This document shows positions 1-8,291 of a stretch of 64,000 bases of DNA, piece after piece. The DNA comes from VAZQ01 sp036557705 (GTDB lineage: Bacteria > Pseudomonadota > Alphaproteobacteria > Rhizobiales > Xanthobacteraceae). Numbering within the stretch: position 1 is the stretch's first letter; each line of letters begins with the position of its first letter. The notes beneath the pieces are model-generated. The model searched no databases and had not been told where the DNA came from. It was given only the letters and a program-made list of their open reading frames with translations. Both the position numbers and the translations under genes were made by a program. The DNA is taken from positions 1 to 64,000 of the forward strand of contig DATBHB010000075.1 in NCBI GenBank assembly GCA_036557705.1. The letters are read 5' to 3'.

Positions 1-1
1 G

Positions 2-385
2 AGGCCGACGCGCAAGCACGGCGCAAAGCATTCCACGAGCGCCTTGGAGGCCAATGGTGGCCTCATCGGCCTGCCAGAGAGGCCAAGCTCCAGTAACAGT
101 GATCTGATTATCACGCTGGCAGCGCGACACCGTCTGCCCGCGTTATACACACACCGGTTTTATACCCTGGCGGGCGGCCTGATGTCCTATGACACCGATA
201 TCGTGGATCTTTATCGCCGCGCCGCTTCTTATGTCGATTGCATCCTGAAGGGTGAAAAGGCGGGCGATCTTCCGGTTCAGCTTCCGACGAAGTACGACCT
301 CGTCATCAACCTCAAGACTGCGACGGCGCTGGGGATCGCCGTGCCGCCAAGACTCTTCGCCCTCGCCGACGATGTCATCGAATAA
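2..385 (+). CDS. ABC transporter substrate-binding protein, C-terminal part (5' end outside window)
   Basis: The frame is open from the left edge to the TAA at 385, so only the last ~127 codons of the gene are present. Residues such as LAARHRLPALY, GGLMSY, DLYRRAASYVD, ILKGEKAGDLPVQ and YDLVINLKTATALG are the usual C-terminal landmarks of the ABC_sub_bind family (periplasmic receptors often annotated for branched-chain or unknown substrates). An internal TTG at 44 could look like a start, but family similarity continues upstream (NGGLIGLP), so the true start lies outside. Substrate cannot be inferred. A 5' truncation by decay cannot be excluded. Confidence 0.8.
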   Translation, partial: RPTRKHGAKHSTSALEANGGLIGLPERPSSSNSDLIITLAARHRLPALYTHRFYTLAGGLMSYDTDIVDLYRRAASYVDCILKGEKAGDLPVQLPTKYDLVINLKTATALGIAVPPRLFALADDVIE

Positions 386-512
386 ATGTCAGCCTGAGGT
401 CGGCTCCTGACACATGGCTTCGTTCGCCGCGCTCCGCAAAATCCCGTCGTGAACCGCGCGCAGCGGACATAACCCAGCCTATTTTCGGCAGAGGAGCCTC
501 TTGGAGCGCGCG

Positions 513-836
513 TCACCGCCCCCGCGTCGCATGGGCAAGGCGGGTGATCAGCCAGAGCGGCACCACGATCGCCGCGCCAAGGACGAGATAGCGCCCGAGC
601 CAGCGCACTGCATCGAAACCCATGTCCCAGACGCGCCGGTAGAGCGCCTGCACGGTTTCAAGGATATTGTGCAGATCGAGCCCCAGCGCCTCCAGGATTG
701 CTCCCACGAGAATCGAGAGGAGCGCGAGGCGGAAGATGACAGCGAGCGGCGAACCGCCGAGAAACCGGGCGAGCGCGTCATCCGGGTCCGGTCGGGACCG
801 CCGGTCGGGAAGTGGGTTCTCGGTTCGCATGCTCAT
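513..836 (-). CDS. DUF6460-type small membrane protein
   Basis: A 107-residue protein with a short charged N-terminus, the segment DALARFLGGSPLAVIFRLA, and two hydrophobic stretches (about residues 33-52 and 82-98) separated by an amphipathic stretch with NILETVQALYRRVWDMGFDAV. This arrangement matches the DUF6460 family of small alphaproteobacterial inner-membrane proteins of unknown function. The start at 836 is chosen because AAAGGACG precedes it at good spacing; the longer frame upstream (to 1025) only translates a repeat element. It lies downstream of the DNA ligase in the same orientation but 154 bp away, so co-transcription is uncertain. Confidence 0.8.
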   Translation of the reverse strand: MSMRTENPLPDRRSRPDPDDALARFLGGSPLAVIFRLALLSILVGAILEALGLDLHNILETVQALYRRVWDMGFDAVRWLGRYLVLGAAIVVPLWLITRLAHATRGR

Positions 837-953
837 GGGATCGTCCTTTGACTCCGAGTCGGCCTCATTATCATATTGAGAGTTCCGTCGCTCGCACGGT
901 GCCGCAACTTTTATCGTTAGGGTGTGCAAACGGCGCGCCTCGACCCTTCGGCC

Positions 954-1025
954 GCGTGCCCAAAATCGCGCGCGCCGTTTGCGCACGCGGTCAGGCATTG
1001 GGGCGCGCGATTTTGCCCACCCCAC
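954..1025. repeat. Partial copy of the GTAGGGTGGGC-type palindromic repeat, overlapping the ligase 3' end
   Basis: TTTTGCCCACCCCAC at 1011-1025 and the inverted CAAAATCGCGCGC nearby match the ends of the dispersed repeat seen in seven other places here. The last codons of the ligase gene and its TGA (991-993) lie inside this copy, so the ligase C-terminus (GKIARPNA) looks repeat-derived. Confidence 0.7.
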
Positions 1026-2688
1026 GAACTAAACCGCGCCCGGTCTCGATATTAGCCAGCAGCCGCTCCAGTGTGTCGAGGCGGTCGGCCTCCCGCGGCG
1101 GTTTGTCCCAGCGCAGCCGGCTGATGCGCGGAAAGCGCATGGCAACCCCCGATTTGTGGCGCCTGGAACGCTGGAGGCCCTCGAAAGCCACTTCGAGCAC
1201 GAGACCCTGATCGGGATTGTGCACGACCTCGCGCACCGGACCGAAGCGCTCGCGGGTGTTGCGCCGGACATAGCGGTCGATCTGCAGCAGTTCTTCGTCG
1301 GTGAAGCCGAAATAGGCTTTGCCGACCGGTACCAGTTCGTCTCCATTTTCCCCATTGGTCCAGACCCCGAATGTGTAGTCCGAATAGTAAGAGGAGCGCT
1401 TGCCGTGTCCGCGCTGGGCATACATCAACACGGCATCAACGATGAACGGCTCGCGTTTCCATTTCCACCAGAGGCCTTTCGGCCGGCCGGGCACATAGGG
1501 CGCGTCTCGGCGTTTGAGCATGATGCCCTCGACCGCTTCGGCATCCGCGCCGGCGCCGGCGCAGGCCGGATCGGCGCGCGCGGCGGCGATCTCATCCCAG
1601 GTGGAAAAGGGCACCAGCGGCGAGAGATCGACGCGCGCCTCACCGATCCGGGCGATGAATTGCTCCAGGCGTTTGCGGCGCTCGACGAACGGACGCTCGC
1701 GCAAGTCGGCGGTGCCATCGACCAGGAGATCATAGGCGCGCAGATGCGCCGGGAATTCGGCGAGCAGCCTTGCATCCACCGTCTTCCGATTGAGCCGCTG
1801 CTGGAGGACGTTGAAGCTCTGAACCCGGCCGTTGCGCATGATCAGCAATTCGCCGTCGATGGCGCCCGGCAGCCGTAACGATTTGACGAGATCGGGAAAA
1901 GCCTTCGCTATGTCCTCGCCGGTGCGCGAATAGAGGCGTGCGGCAAGGCCCCCGTCCGCGCCCACGCCGGCCACCGCCTGGACGCGGATGCCGTCCCATT
2001 TCCACTCGGCCAGAAAATCCGACGGCGAAAGCGCCTTGAGATCATTTTCATCGGCGGCATGCGCCAGCATCGGCGGCCGAAACGGCGCCGGATCGAGACT
2101 CGCGGGCTTCTCGGCGCGGCCCTCAAGCCACGCGAAGAGCTCGACATAAGGCGGCGCCAGCGTCGGCCAGATGAGTTCGATCTCATCGGGGTTCCGGCCG
2201 CCCAGCGCGGCGGCCGCGGTCTTCGCCAGCCGTGCCGAGACGCCGATGCGCAATTCTGCCGTAACGAGCTTGAGCAGCGCCCAGCGCCCGGTCTCGTCGA
2301 GGGCATCGAGCCAGCGCGCCAGCTCACCCGGCAGTTCGGCCTTGCCGAGAGAGGCGAGCGTGGTCACGACGGTCGAGAGGGACGGAGCCGCCTGCGGCCC
2401 GCTCGCCGGGGTTTTGGGTGCCGGCCACATCAACGCGACCGTCTCGGAGAGGTCGCCCACATAATCGCGCGACAGCTCGAACAGGACCGGATCCGTTCGC
2501 TCCGAAATGAGCGCGCGGATCATCCCCGGCTTGGCGTGGCGGAAGCTTAAGGAGCCGGTGAGCGCGGCGAGCGCAAAGCCGCGGTCGGGGTCGGCGGTGG
2601 TGCGGAAATATTCCGTCATCAGCCGCAGCTTGTTGTTGCGGGCGGGCTCGTAGGCGAGGCGGTCGAGCAGTTCCGCGAAGCGGTTCAT
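991..2688 (-). CDS. ATP-dependent DNA ligase, exonuclease-associated bacterial type
   Basis: A 565-residue ATP-dependent DNA ligase. The N-terminal ~200 residues form the DNA-binding domain typical of the ligase found in ligase/exonuclease/helicase/phosphoesterase repair clusters. The nucleotidyltransferase motif KWDG with the adenylated lysine is at K230 (AEWKWDGIRVQ), followed by YSRTGEDI, DGELLI, VEGIMLKRRDAPY and WWKWKRE, then an OB-fold C-terminal part. The start overlaps the stop of the upstream exonuclease gene by 4 bp (ATGA), implying translational coupling. In many bacteria this pair travels with a DEXH helicase and a metallophosphoesterase; neither is adjacent here. The last few residues are encoded by a repeat element. 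Confidence 0.92.
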   Translation of the reverse strand: MNRFAELLDRLAYEPARNNKLRLMTEYFRTTADPDRGFALAALTGSLSFRHAKPGMIRALISERTDPVLFELSRDYVGDLSETVALMWPAPKTPASGPQAAPSLSTVVTTLASLGKAELPGELARWLDALDETGRWALLKLVTAELRIGVSARLAKTAAAALGGRNPDEIELIWPTLAPPYVELFAWLEGRAEKPASLDPAPFRPPMLAHAADENDLKALSPSDFLAEWKWDGIRVQAVAGVGADGGLAARLYSRTGEDIAKAFPDLVKSLRLPGAIDGELLIMRNGRVQSFNVLQQRLNRKTVDARLLAEFPAHLRAYDLLVDGTADLRERPFVERRKRLEQFIARIGEARVDLSPLVPFSTWDEIAAARADPACAGAGADAEAVEGIMLKRRDAPYVPGRPKGLWWKWKREPFIVDAVLMYAQRGHGKRSSYYSDYTFGVWTNGENGDELVPVGKAYFGFTDEELLQIDRYVRRNTRERFGPVREVVHNPDQGLVLEVAFEGLQRSRRHKSGVAMRFPRISRLRWDKPPREADRLDTLERLLANIETGRGLVRGVGKIARPNA

Positions 2689-3755
2689 TGGACAGTTGCC
2701 CCGCCGCCAGGCGAGAGCGCAGGAGGTCCATCGCTCTCATCCTCTTCGCCGTAACCCAGGATCGCGAGCGAGCGCGCATTAAGGCCACGGGTCCTGCACC
2801 AGTGCGCGAGCGCGTCTTCCTGACCGTGTGTCACCCACACTTCTGAGGCACCAGTGGCCGCGACCGTGGCGGTGAGGCCGTCCCAATCGGCATGGTCCGA
2901 AACGACAAGCGGCAATTGGATGCCGCGCTGGCGCGCCCGCGCACGCACCCGCATCCAGCCGGACGCAAAGGCGCGAACCGGATCGGCAAAGCGGCGCGAC
3001 CACGGCTCGCGAAGCGCCGACGGCGGACAAAGCACAATCGCGCCCTCGAGCGCGCCCTTCGGGCTGTTGCGTGCGGGTTGCAAGTTGCCGAAAGCGATAC
3101 CGCGAGATTCGTAGTAATGGGTGATGCTTTCCAGCGCTCCGTGCAGATAGATCGGCGCCTCGTAGCCAGCTTCGCGAATGAGCGCGATCACGCGTTGTGC
3201 TTTCCCGAGCGAATAGACACCGACGAGATGGGCGCGGTCGGGAAATAGAGCCACCGATTGCAAAAGCCGTGCGATTTCGCGATCGGGGTCGCGGTGGCGA
3301 AAAATCGGAAGTCCGAACGTCGCCTCGGTAATGAATAGATCGCAGCGGACAAGCTCGAAAGCCGTACAGGTCGGATCGGGAACTTGTTTGTAATCGCCGG
3401 AGGCGACGGCCTTGAAGCCACCGCATTCGATCTCGATCTGGGCAGAGCCGAGCACGTGACCGGCGGGATGAAAGGTCGCCTTGACGCCGCCAACGTCGGT
3501 GCTCTCGCCATAGCCGATCGCCTGCGTCGAACCCGCGAAATGCTCACCATACCTCAGCCGCATGAGATCGAGCGTCTCGCGGGTAGCGAGCACCGCACCG
3601 TGACCGGCCCGCGCGTGGTCGCAATGAGCGTGCGTTATGAGCGCTTTGGCGACCGGCCGTGTCGGATCGATGCAGAATCCGCCTGGCTTGCAGCAGACGC
3701 CGGCCGCTGTCGGCATCACTATATCTTCGGAGCGCATAATATCTTCGGAGCGCAT
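2685..3755 (-). CDS. Ligase-associated DNA-damage exonuclease, metallo-beta-lactamase/beta-CASP fold
   Basis: A 356-residue protein with the metal-binding signature HAHCDHARAGHG near residue 43 and further ligand segments (HPAGHVLGSAQIEIE, SGDYK, EATFG). These define the beta-CASP-like putative exonuclease family that is genetically linked to ATP-dependent ligases and assigned to DNA repair. The stop overlaps the ligase start by 4 bp. Start choice is ambiguous: two copies of an 18-bp tandem repeat each carry an in-frame ATG (3755 and 3737), and a third ATG lies at 3716 (MPTAAGV). None has a convincing Shine-Dalgarno sequence. Biochemical activity is inferred from family membership. Confidence 0.88.
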   Translation of the reverse strand: MRSEDIMRSEDIVMPTAAGVCCKPGGFCIDPTRPVAKALITHAHCDHARAGHGAVLATRETLDLMRLRYGEHFAGSTQAIGYGESTDVGGVKATFHPAGHVLGSAQIEIECGGFKAVASGDYKQVPDPTCTAFELVRCDLFITEATFGLPIFRHRDPDREIARLLQSVALFPDRAHLVGVYSLGKAQRVIALIREAGYEAPIYLHGALESITHYYESRGIAFGNLQPARNSPKGALEGAIVLCPPSALREPWSRRFADPVRAFASGWMRVRARARQRGIQLPLVVSDHADWDGLTATVAATGASEVWVTHGQEDALAHWCRTRGLNARSLAILGYGEEDESDGPPALSPGGGATVQ

Positions 3756-3756
3756 A
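3721..3756. repeat. Perfect 18-bp tandem duplication across the exonuclease start
   Basis: The unit ATATCTTCGGAGCGCATA occurs twice in direct tandem (3721-3738, 3739-3756). Each copy contains an ATG and the codons for MRSEDI on the minus strand, so it duplicates the initiation region in frame. Confidence 0.95.
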
Positions 3757-3806
3757 ACGCCTGGATAAGCGCTCCGTCGCGATGTGTTCCGCAGCGGCTC
3801 GAAAGC

Positions 3807-4085
3807 TCAGCGGATACCGTTACCCATGGGCGGGAGCCCGGATGGGTTCAACGGCCCGTTAATGCGCGGTGGCTGTGGGGGCGGCGGGAGCGGCGCTGGA
3901 ATCCGGTTCTGCAACGCATCGCCCTGGGAAGGCAAGCCTGGCCCCAGCGGGAGTTCAGGGCCGACACTCGATCCGCGCGCAACAGTACCCGGAACCCTGC
4001 CCGGAGCGCGGCCACGCGCGAGGGCCGGAATCGTAGACCCGACGACAAAAATCACGGCAAATGTGAAGGCCAGAGAGCGACGCAT
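3807..4085 (-). CDS. Small secreted proline/glycine-rich protein
   Basis: A 92-residue protein starting MRRSLAFTFAVIFVVGS with a clear signal peptide (basic residues, hydrophobic core, cleavage near PALA-RG at about residue 23). The mature part is disordered and rich in Pro, Gly and Arg, including a run APLPPPPQPP and repeated GP/NP dipeptides. The start at 4085 follows GGAGAAAAAGGGC and keeps the signal peptide at the N-terminus, unlike the longer frame from 4151. No domain is recognised. It is probably periplasmic or envelope-associated; function unknown. Confidence 0.6.
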   Translation of the reverse strand: MRRSLAFTFAVIFVVGSTIPALARGRAPGRVPGTVARGSSVGPELPLGPGLPSQGDALQNRIPAPLPPPPQPPRINGPLNPSGLPPMGNGIR

Positions 4086-4165
4086 GATCGCATGCCCTTT
4101 TTCTCCAGCTCCCCGTGCCATTAAGGTGGGGTCCATGCCGGTGCGCGGCAATACCTCACAGGGAA

Positions 4166-4474
4166 TCAGCTTTCCGGCCTGGTGCGGCCAAGGAAGCGAG
4201 AAACGACTTCAGCAGGCCAACCAAGAAATATCCAGGACAACAGCGAGATCACGGCTGCGCCGCCAACCAGATAGGCCGCCACACGGGCGACAACCAGCCA
4301 AGTGAGCGGAGCCGCAACGCATGCCTGCCTGATGATGGTGCCGTCGGGCAAATGTTCGACCGTCGGCGTGCATGTAAACCGCTGGTAGGCCAGCAGCCCA
4401 ACGAAAACTCCCACAGCTATAATCCACGCGGCTGAAAAAACGATAGCCAGTGATTGCCAGTACGCACGTTGCAT
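4166..4474 (-). CDS. Small two-helix membrane protein
   Basis: A 102-residue protein with two strong hydrophobic segments (about residues 8-29, LAIVFSAAWIIAVGVFVGLL, and 58-84) separated by a loop containing CTPTVEHLPDGTIIRQAC, which has two cysteines that could form a disulfide if exposed to the periplasm. No family is recognised. The ribosome binding site is weak. It lies 80 bp upstream of the small secreted protein in the same orientation and is divergent from the M15 peptidase gene. Confidence 0.55.
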   Translation of the reverse strand: MQRAYWQSLAIVFSAAWIIAVGVFVGLLAYQRFTCTPTVEHLPDGTIIRQACVAAPLTWLVVARVAAYLVGGAAVISLLSWIFLGWPAEVVSRFLGRTRPES

Positions 4475-4707
4475 AAGACACTTATGGGGATGCCCGTCGA
4501 CGTCGACAAGCCATTGTCCGGCCGCTCCGTCAAACCGCCGCAGTTTTGCTGCAAATGCTGCGCGGCTGCCCGCTTTCCGGCGTTAACGCCCTGACAAGGT
4601 TGACGAAAGATAATCTGTTCTGCCGCAATTTTTTCGATCTGGCGCCGCGCTGTGGCCAGTTTCGGCAGCAAACATCAGCATCGGGGCATTCGGGGAGACA
4701 GGGGTAG

Positions 4708-5769
4708 ATGCGAGCGCGCCTCGCAGCGATTTCGGCGGATCGGCTCTTGCACGCGGTCATCCTGACCGCGGGGCTGCTGTTTGGTGCGCTGGTCCTCCTG
4801 GTCGGCCTGCCGCTTGCGGGATCAACACCTTATCCCAGCGCACACGAAGACGACCCGGTCGCAGCGGCTCAATCTTCTATCGCGCGCAAATCGGGGCGCG
4901 AGCAGCCCTCGCGCAGCGCAGCCGAGAAGCCCCGCTCGATCGGCTGGCAGGCGCTCACCGCGCCCATGGGGGTGCTGGCCGATCCGGGCGCGATCGTGGC
5001 GATGCGGATCCCGGATCCGATTTGGGAGGATGACCTCCCGGCAGCAAAGGACACGGAGCCAAGCCCTGAGGAGGATGCGCCTGTGACGCTGGCCAGCATC
5101 CCGCCTCCGCCGGCGCAAGCGACATCGCGTCCCGAAACGACGGATGAGGTCATTCAATACCTCTGGGATGTCTACCAGCGCGTGCCGATCAAGCGCGATT
5201 CGGGCGGCGATTTCACCTGGAAGGATCAGGCCGCCGCAAAGCGAATGGGGCTGTCGCTGACCGCCTATGTGATCGGCGGGATGGATCCCGATTTTCGCGA
5301 GCAACTCTATCATGCCGGCAAGGCGATGGACGCCGCGGGCATCCACTGGTCAATGCTCAGCGCTTTTCGCGATGACTGGCGCCAGCAGGTCGCGAGCGGT
5401 TTCAAGGCCCACACCGGCAATTCGCTGCACGGCGGCTCGCGTGCGACCGGCGGCTACGGTCATGGCCGCGCCGTGGACGTGACCAGCGTCGACGAAAAAG
5501 ACGAAGAAGTCTGGCACTGGGTCGATGCGCACGGAGCAAAGTTTGGCCTGCGCCGCCCGATGCCGGGCGTCGATCCGGCCCATATCCAGGCCGGCGGCGA
5601 CTGGCACAGAATCGCGGTCGCGCTGCGCGAGGGCCGGGCAACGGAGGGCTTCTCGCTTGCGTCCGCGCGCGAAAAACCGGTGCGCAAGCTCGCCCGCGAG
5701 CGAGTGGCGGAGGATCGCGGCGAAGGCTCCCGCGCCATGCACCACCGGCATGCGCATCGGCATTCGTGA
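4708..5769 (+). CDS. Membrane-anchored M15-type D-alanyl-D-alanine carboxypeptidase-like protein
   Basis: A 353-residue protein with an N-terminal membrane anchor (about residues 13-35), a long acidic/proline-rich linker (40-145) and a C-terminal peptidase domain. The zinc site of the M15/VanY-DacB fold is visible: GYGHGRAVDV supplies H252 and D257, and GGDWHRI supplies H300. SAFRDDWRQ and GNSLHGG are further family landmarks. It likely trims peptide side chains of peptidoglycan on the periplasmic face. The C-terminal tail is basic and ends HHRHAHRHS, a histidine-rich extension that could bind metal. The start follows GGGGAGACAGGGG. Confidence 0.82.
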   Translation: MRARLAAISADRLLHAVILTAGLLFGALVLLVGLPLAGSTPYPSAHEDDPVAAAQSSIARKSGREQPSRSAAEKPRSIGWQALTAPMGVLADPGAIVAMRIPDPIWEDDLPAAKDTEPSPEEDAPVTLASIPPPPAQATSRPETTDEVIQYLWDVYQRVPIKRDSGGDFTWKDQAAAKRMGLSLTAYVIGGMDPDFREQLYHAGKAMDAAGIHWSMLSAFRDDWRQQVASGFKAHTGNSLHGGSRATGGYGHGRAVDVTSVDEKDEEVWHWVDAHGAKFGLRRPMPGVDPAHIQAGGDWHRIAVALREGRATEGFSLASAREKPVRKLARERVAEDRGEGSRAMHHRHAHRHS

Positions 5770-5849
5770 TGTGATCTCGCGGGCGTGCTACCAGGCGAGC
5801 TAAGCTAATTCCCATCATTTTGCGTCGTGATTATCGACCGCCTGCGCCA

Positions 5850-6218
5850 CTATCGCTGTAATGCGCGCGTCACGGCGTCCGGCTCGGACGCGATCACCTT
5901 GAGGAGGACGCGCGCCGGCCCCGCCGGTCGCCGATGGCCTTGTTCGTAGTTGCGGATCGTCTCCACGGAAAACCCGTAGCGAGCCGCAAACTGCGCCTGC
6001 GTCAATCCCAGCCGCAGGCGAATGGCCCGCACATCCTCAGCCGCAGGCGGCGGAACAACCCGCTTCGCCCGGGCTAACTCGCGGGCGGAAAAAATGGGGG
6101 CCGTATCTGAATCGGCCGCAATCTGCCTCGCAATTTCCCGATCTGTCGTCGCTGACACACGCCGCCAATCGGCCTTTGAAAGGTCGAGATCAGCCCTTGT
6201 ACGCCGCACGATACGCAT
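5850..6218 (-). CDS. brnA: BrnA-like helix-turn-helix antitoxin
   Basis: A 122-residue protein. The N-terminal part (LDLSKADWRRVSATTDREIARQ) resembles BrnA-type antitoxins that neutralise BrnT ribonucleases. The C-terminal half (IRLRLGLTQAQFAARYGFSV...IRNYEQGHRRPAGPAR) is an XRE/HigA-like helix-turn-helix for autoregulation. The start overlaps the 3' end of a brnT remnant by 29 bp, the usual toxin-first order of brnTA. Because the toxin is truncated, this appears to be an orphan antitoxin. Symbol given by family and context. Confidence 0.75.
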   Translation of the reverse strand: MRIVRRTRADLDLSKADWRRVSATTDREIARQIAADSDTAPIFSARELARAKRVVPPPAAEDVRAIRLRLGLTQAQFAARYGFSVETIRNYEQGHRRPAGPARVLLKVIASEPDAVTRALQR

Positions 6219-6345
6219 CGCGCTCTCTCCTGTTAGCCACGCGCAAACTGATGATCCTTCGAGCGGTACTGCGATCAGTGTACACGCAAACCAGAACCTG
6301 CCCTGCCGCGCGACCGATTGCCTTTATTCGCCGTTCGCCATAGTC
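6190..6345 (-). pseudogene. Truncated BrnT toxin (C-terminal fragment)
   Basis: In the minus-strand frame ending at 6190 the translation contains DYGERRIKAIGRAAGQ, VYTDRS, RRIISLRVANRRERDAY and ends in a stop. These are the second half of a BrnT ribonuclease toxin. Upstream of DYGE the frame continues as GC-rich sequence with no BrnT resemblance until a stop near 6440, and no start plus N-terminal half (the usual TFDPAKDxxNxxKHGV region) is found. The toxin therefore looks 5'-deleted. It was too short to be seen as an ordinary gene. Confidence 0.7.
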
Positions 6346-6469
6346 ACGCCTGGGGCCGGCGCGAGCGGCGGCGCCGGGCCCCCGCAGGCGCGGGATGATA
6401 GACCTGCTGTCTGGAACCGTGCGCGCGAGCGGAAATTATCGGCAATTGAGAAGGCAGAGTCCCGCACCA

Positions 6470-7810
6470 ATGCCACACAGCCCACTCGCTCGCGCCGCCC
6501 TGATTGCGCTCGCCGTCCTTGTCATCGGCGCCGCAGGCTTCTTCGCGGTCGCATGGCGGCCGACCATCGGTCTCGTGGCCGCGCGGGCAACTCCCGCCCC
6601 GAAGGACGTCGCGCGCGGCGCTGAGCTTGCCGCGATCGGCAACTGTATCACCTGCCACACGAGACGGGATGGAGCGCCTTACGCCGGCGGCCGCCCGATC
6701 GAGACGCCGTTCGGCATTGTTTATTCTACCAACATCACACCCGACGAGGCGACCGGCATCGGCGGCTGGAGCGAGGAGGCCTTCCGGCGCGCGGTGCGCG
6801 ACGGCGTGAGCCAGGACGGCCATCATCTTTATCCGGTGTTTCCGTACGATCACATGACCAAGATGCGCGAGGAGGACATCAGGGCCGTTTACGCGTTCAT
6901 CATCACGCGGGCGCCGGTTCACGCGAATACGCCCGCCAATCCCCTGCCCTTTCCATTCGGCTTCCGGCCGCTGCTCGCCTACTGGAAGCTCCTGTTCCTC
7001 GATCGCGGCGCGGTGCCGGCGGATCCGTCTCAGGGCGATGAATGGAATCACGGCGCCTATCTGGTCGAAGGCCTCGCGCATTGCGGCGCCTGTCACACGC
7101 CGCGCAACGCGCTTGGAGCCGAGGAGCGCGACAAGGCCTATGCCGGCGGGGAGGCGGAAGGCTGGCTCGCGCCCGCGCTTAATGCCGCCTCGCCCGCCGC
7201 GGTGCCCTGGAATGCCGAGCGCCTGTTCTCCTATCTGCGCACCGGCTGGGACGACGAGCATGGGGTGAGCGCGGGTCCGATGGCGCCCGTTGTGCATAAC
7301 CTCGGCAGCGCGCCCGAGTCCGAGGTGCGTGCGATCGCCGCCTATGTCGCCTCGGTTGCGGGCTCCCCGTCAGCGTCGAGAGAGGAAGCGGCGCGCAAGG
7401 CGCTGGCGCGCGCCAAAGGAGAAACGCCCGCGCCGAGCGAGGCTGGCGGTCCAGGCGCTGCGATCTATGCTGGAGCCTGCGCCCAATGCCACGGCGAGGC
7501 CGGGCGTCACCCGCTGCTGCCTGCCCTCGACCTCACGCTTTCGTCGACCCTGCGTAATCCGCGGCCGGACAACGCCATCCGGATCATTCGCGGCGGAATT
7601 CAACCCGTTGCCGCAGCGGCGGGACCTATGATGCCGCCGTTCGCCGAGGCCATGACGGATGCGCAGCTGGTCGCCCTCCTGGCTTATCTGCGCACTGCCT
7701 TCGCGGAGAGGGAGCCCTGGAATGGGACGGAGGATGCGGTAAAACGGGCAAGAGACATGGAAGCGCAACAGACGAGGGCCGAGCGCGCTGCTGCCCGGAA
7801 CACGCCATGA
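6470..7810 (+). CDS. Membrane-anchored triheme cytochrome c (electron-transfer subunit of a molybdenum hydroxylase)
   Basis: A 446-residue protein with an uncleaved-type N-terminal anchor (ALIALAVLVIGAAGFFAVAW, about residues 8-28) and three CxxCH heme sites: NCITCHT, HCGACHT and ACAQCHG. This is the AdhB/nicotinate-dehydrogenase-type triheme cytochrome that carries electrons from a periplasmic dehydrogenase to the respiratory chain. It overlaps the following 2Fe-2S subunit by 4 bp (ATGA), so the two are co-translated. The start at 6470 places the anchor at the N-terminus; the frame from 6395 adds an unlikely leader. Confidence 0.88.
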   Translation: MPHSPLARAALIALAVLVIGAAGFFAVAWRPTIGLVAARATPAPKDVARGAELAAIGNCITCHTRRDGAPYAGGRPIETPFGIVYSTNITPDEATGIGGWSEEAFRRAVRDGVSQDGHHLYPVFPYDHMTKMREEDIRAVYAFIITRAPVHANTPANPLPFPFGFRPLLAYWKLLFLDRGAVPADPSQGDEWNHGAYLVEGLAHCGACHTPRNALGAEERDKAYAGGEAEGWLAPALNAASPAAVPWNAERLFSYLRTGWDDEHGVSAGPMAPVVHNLGSAPESEVRAIAAYVASVAGSPSASREEAARKALARAKGETPAPSEAGGPGAAIYAGACAQCHGEAGRHPLLPALDLTLSSTLRNPRPDNAIRIIRGGIQPVAAAAGPMMPPFAEAMTDAQLVALLAYLRTAFAEREPWNGTEDAVKRARDMEAQQTRAERAAARNTP

Positions 7811-8283
7811 TCGATCTCAACATCAATGGGGACGTGCGTCGGGTGGATGCCGAGCCGGAAACGCCGCTCCTTTACGTGCTGCGCAACGATCTCAAACTCA
7901 ACGGCGCCAAGTTCGGCTGCGGGCTCGGGCAGTGCGGCGCCTGCACGGTGCTGCTCGACGGCGCGCCCATCTTCTCTTGCGTGGTGCCGATCTCGCTTCT
8001 GGAAGGGCTCAAGGTGACGACGCTTGAAGGATTGGGCACGCCGGAAAACCCAGGCATCCTCCAGCGCGCCTTCATCGAAGAGCAGGCGGCGCAGTGCGGC
8101 TACTGCATTCCCGGCATGATCATGCGGGCACAGGCGCTGATCAATGTGAACCCCACTCCGACGACTGCCGAGATTACCCGCCATCTGGAGCCCAATCTTT
8201 GCCGCTGCGGCACCCACATGCGGATCGTCAGGGCAGTGCAGCGCGCCGCGGAATTGATGAAGGACAAGAGCGCTGCGGGCTAG
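7807..8283 (+). CDS. (2Fe-2S)-binding small subunit, isoquinoline 1-oxidoreductase/aldehyde oxidoreductase family
   Basis: A 158-residue protein with the two-cluster layout of xanthine dehydrogenase-family small subunits: the plant-type ferredoxin motif GCGLGQCGACTV plus a later Cys (about residues 38-60) and the second all-alpha cluster domain with CGYCIPGM and NLCRCGTH. It feeds electrons from a molybdopterin large subunit to the cytochrome encoded immediately upstream. No large subunit follows; the nearest candidate is 12820-15084 on the opposite strand. A repeat element starts 9 bp after the stop. Confidence 0.92.
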   Translation: MIDLNINGDVRRVDAEPETPLLYVLRNDLKLNGAKFGCGLGQCGACTVLLDGAPIFSCVVPISLLEGLKVTTLEGLGTPENPGILQRAFIEEQAAQCGYCIPGMIMRAQALINVNPTPTTAEITRHLEPNLCRCGTHMRIVRAVQRAAELMKDKSAAG

Positions 8284-8291
8284 CCGCTCTG

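Noticed and set aside
277..516. Short minus-strand frame ending RLMTRSYFVGS
   Set aside because: This is the recurrent antisense reading of ABC solute-binding C-termini.
837..1025. N-terminal extension of the DUF6460 protein to 1025
   Set aside because: The extension only translates the GTGGGC repeat (MGWAKSRAP...) and lacks a ribosome site; the start at 836 has one.
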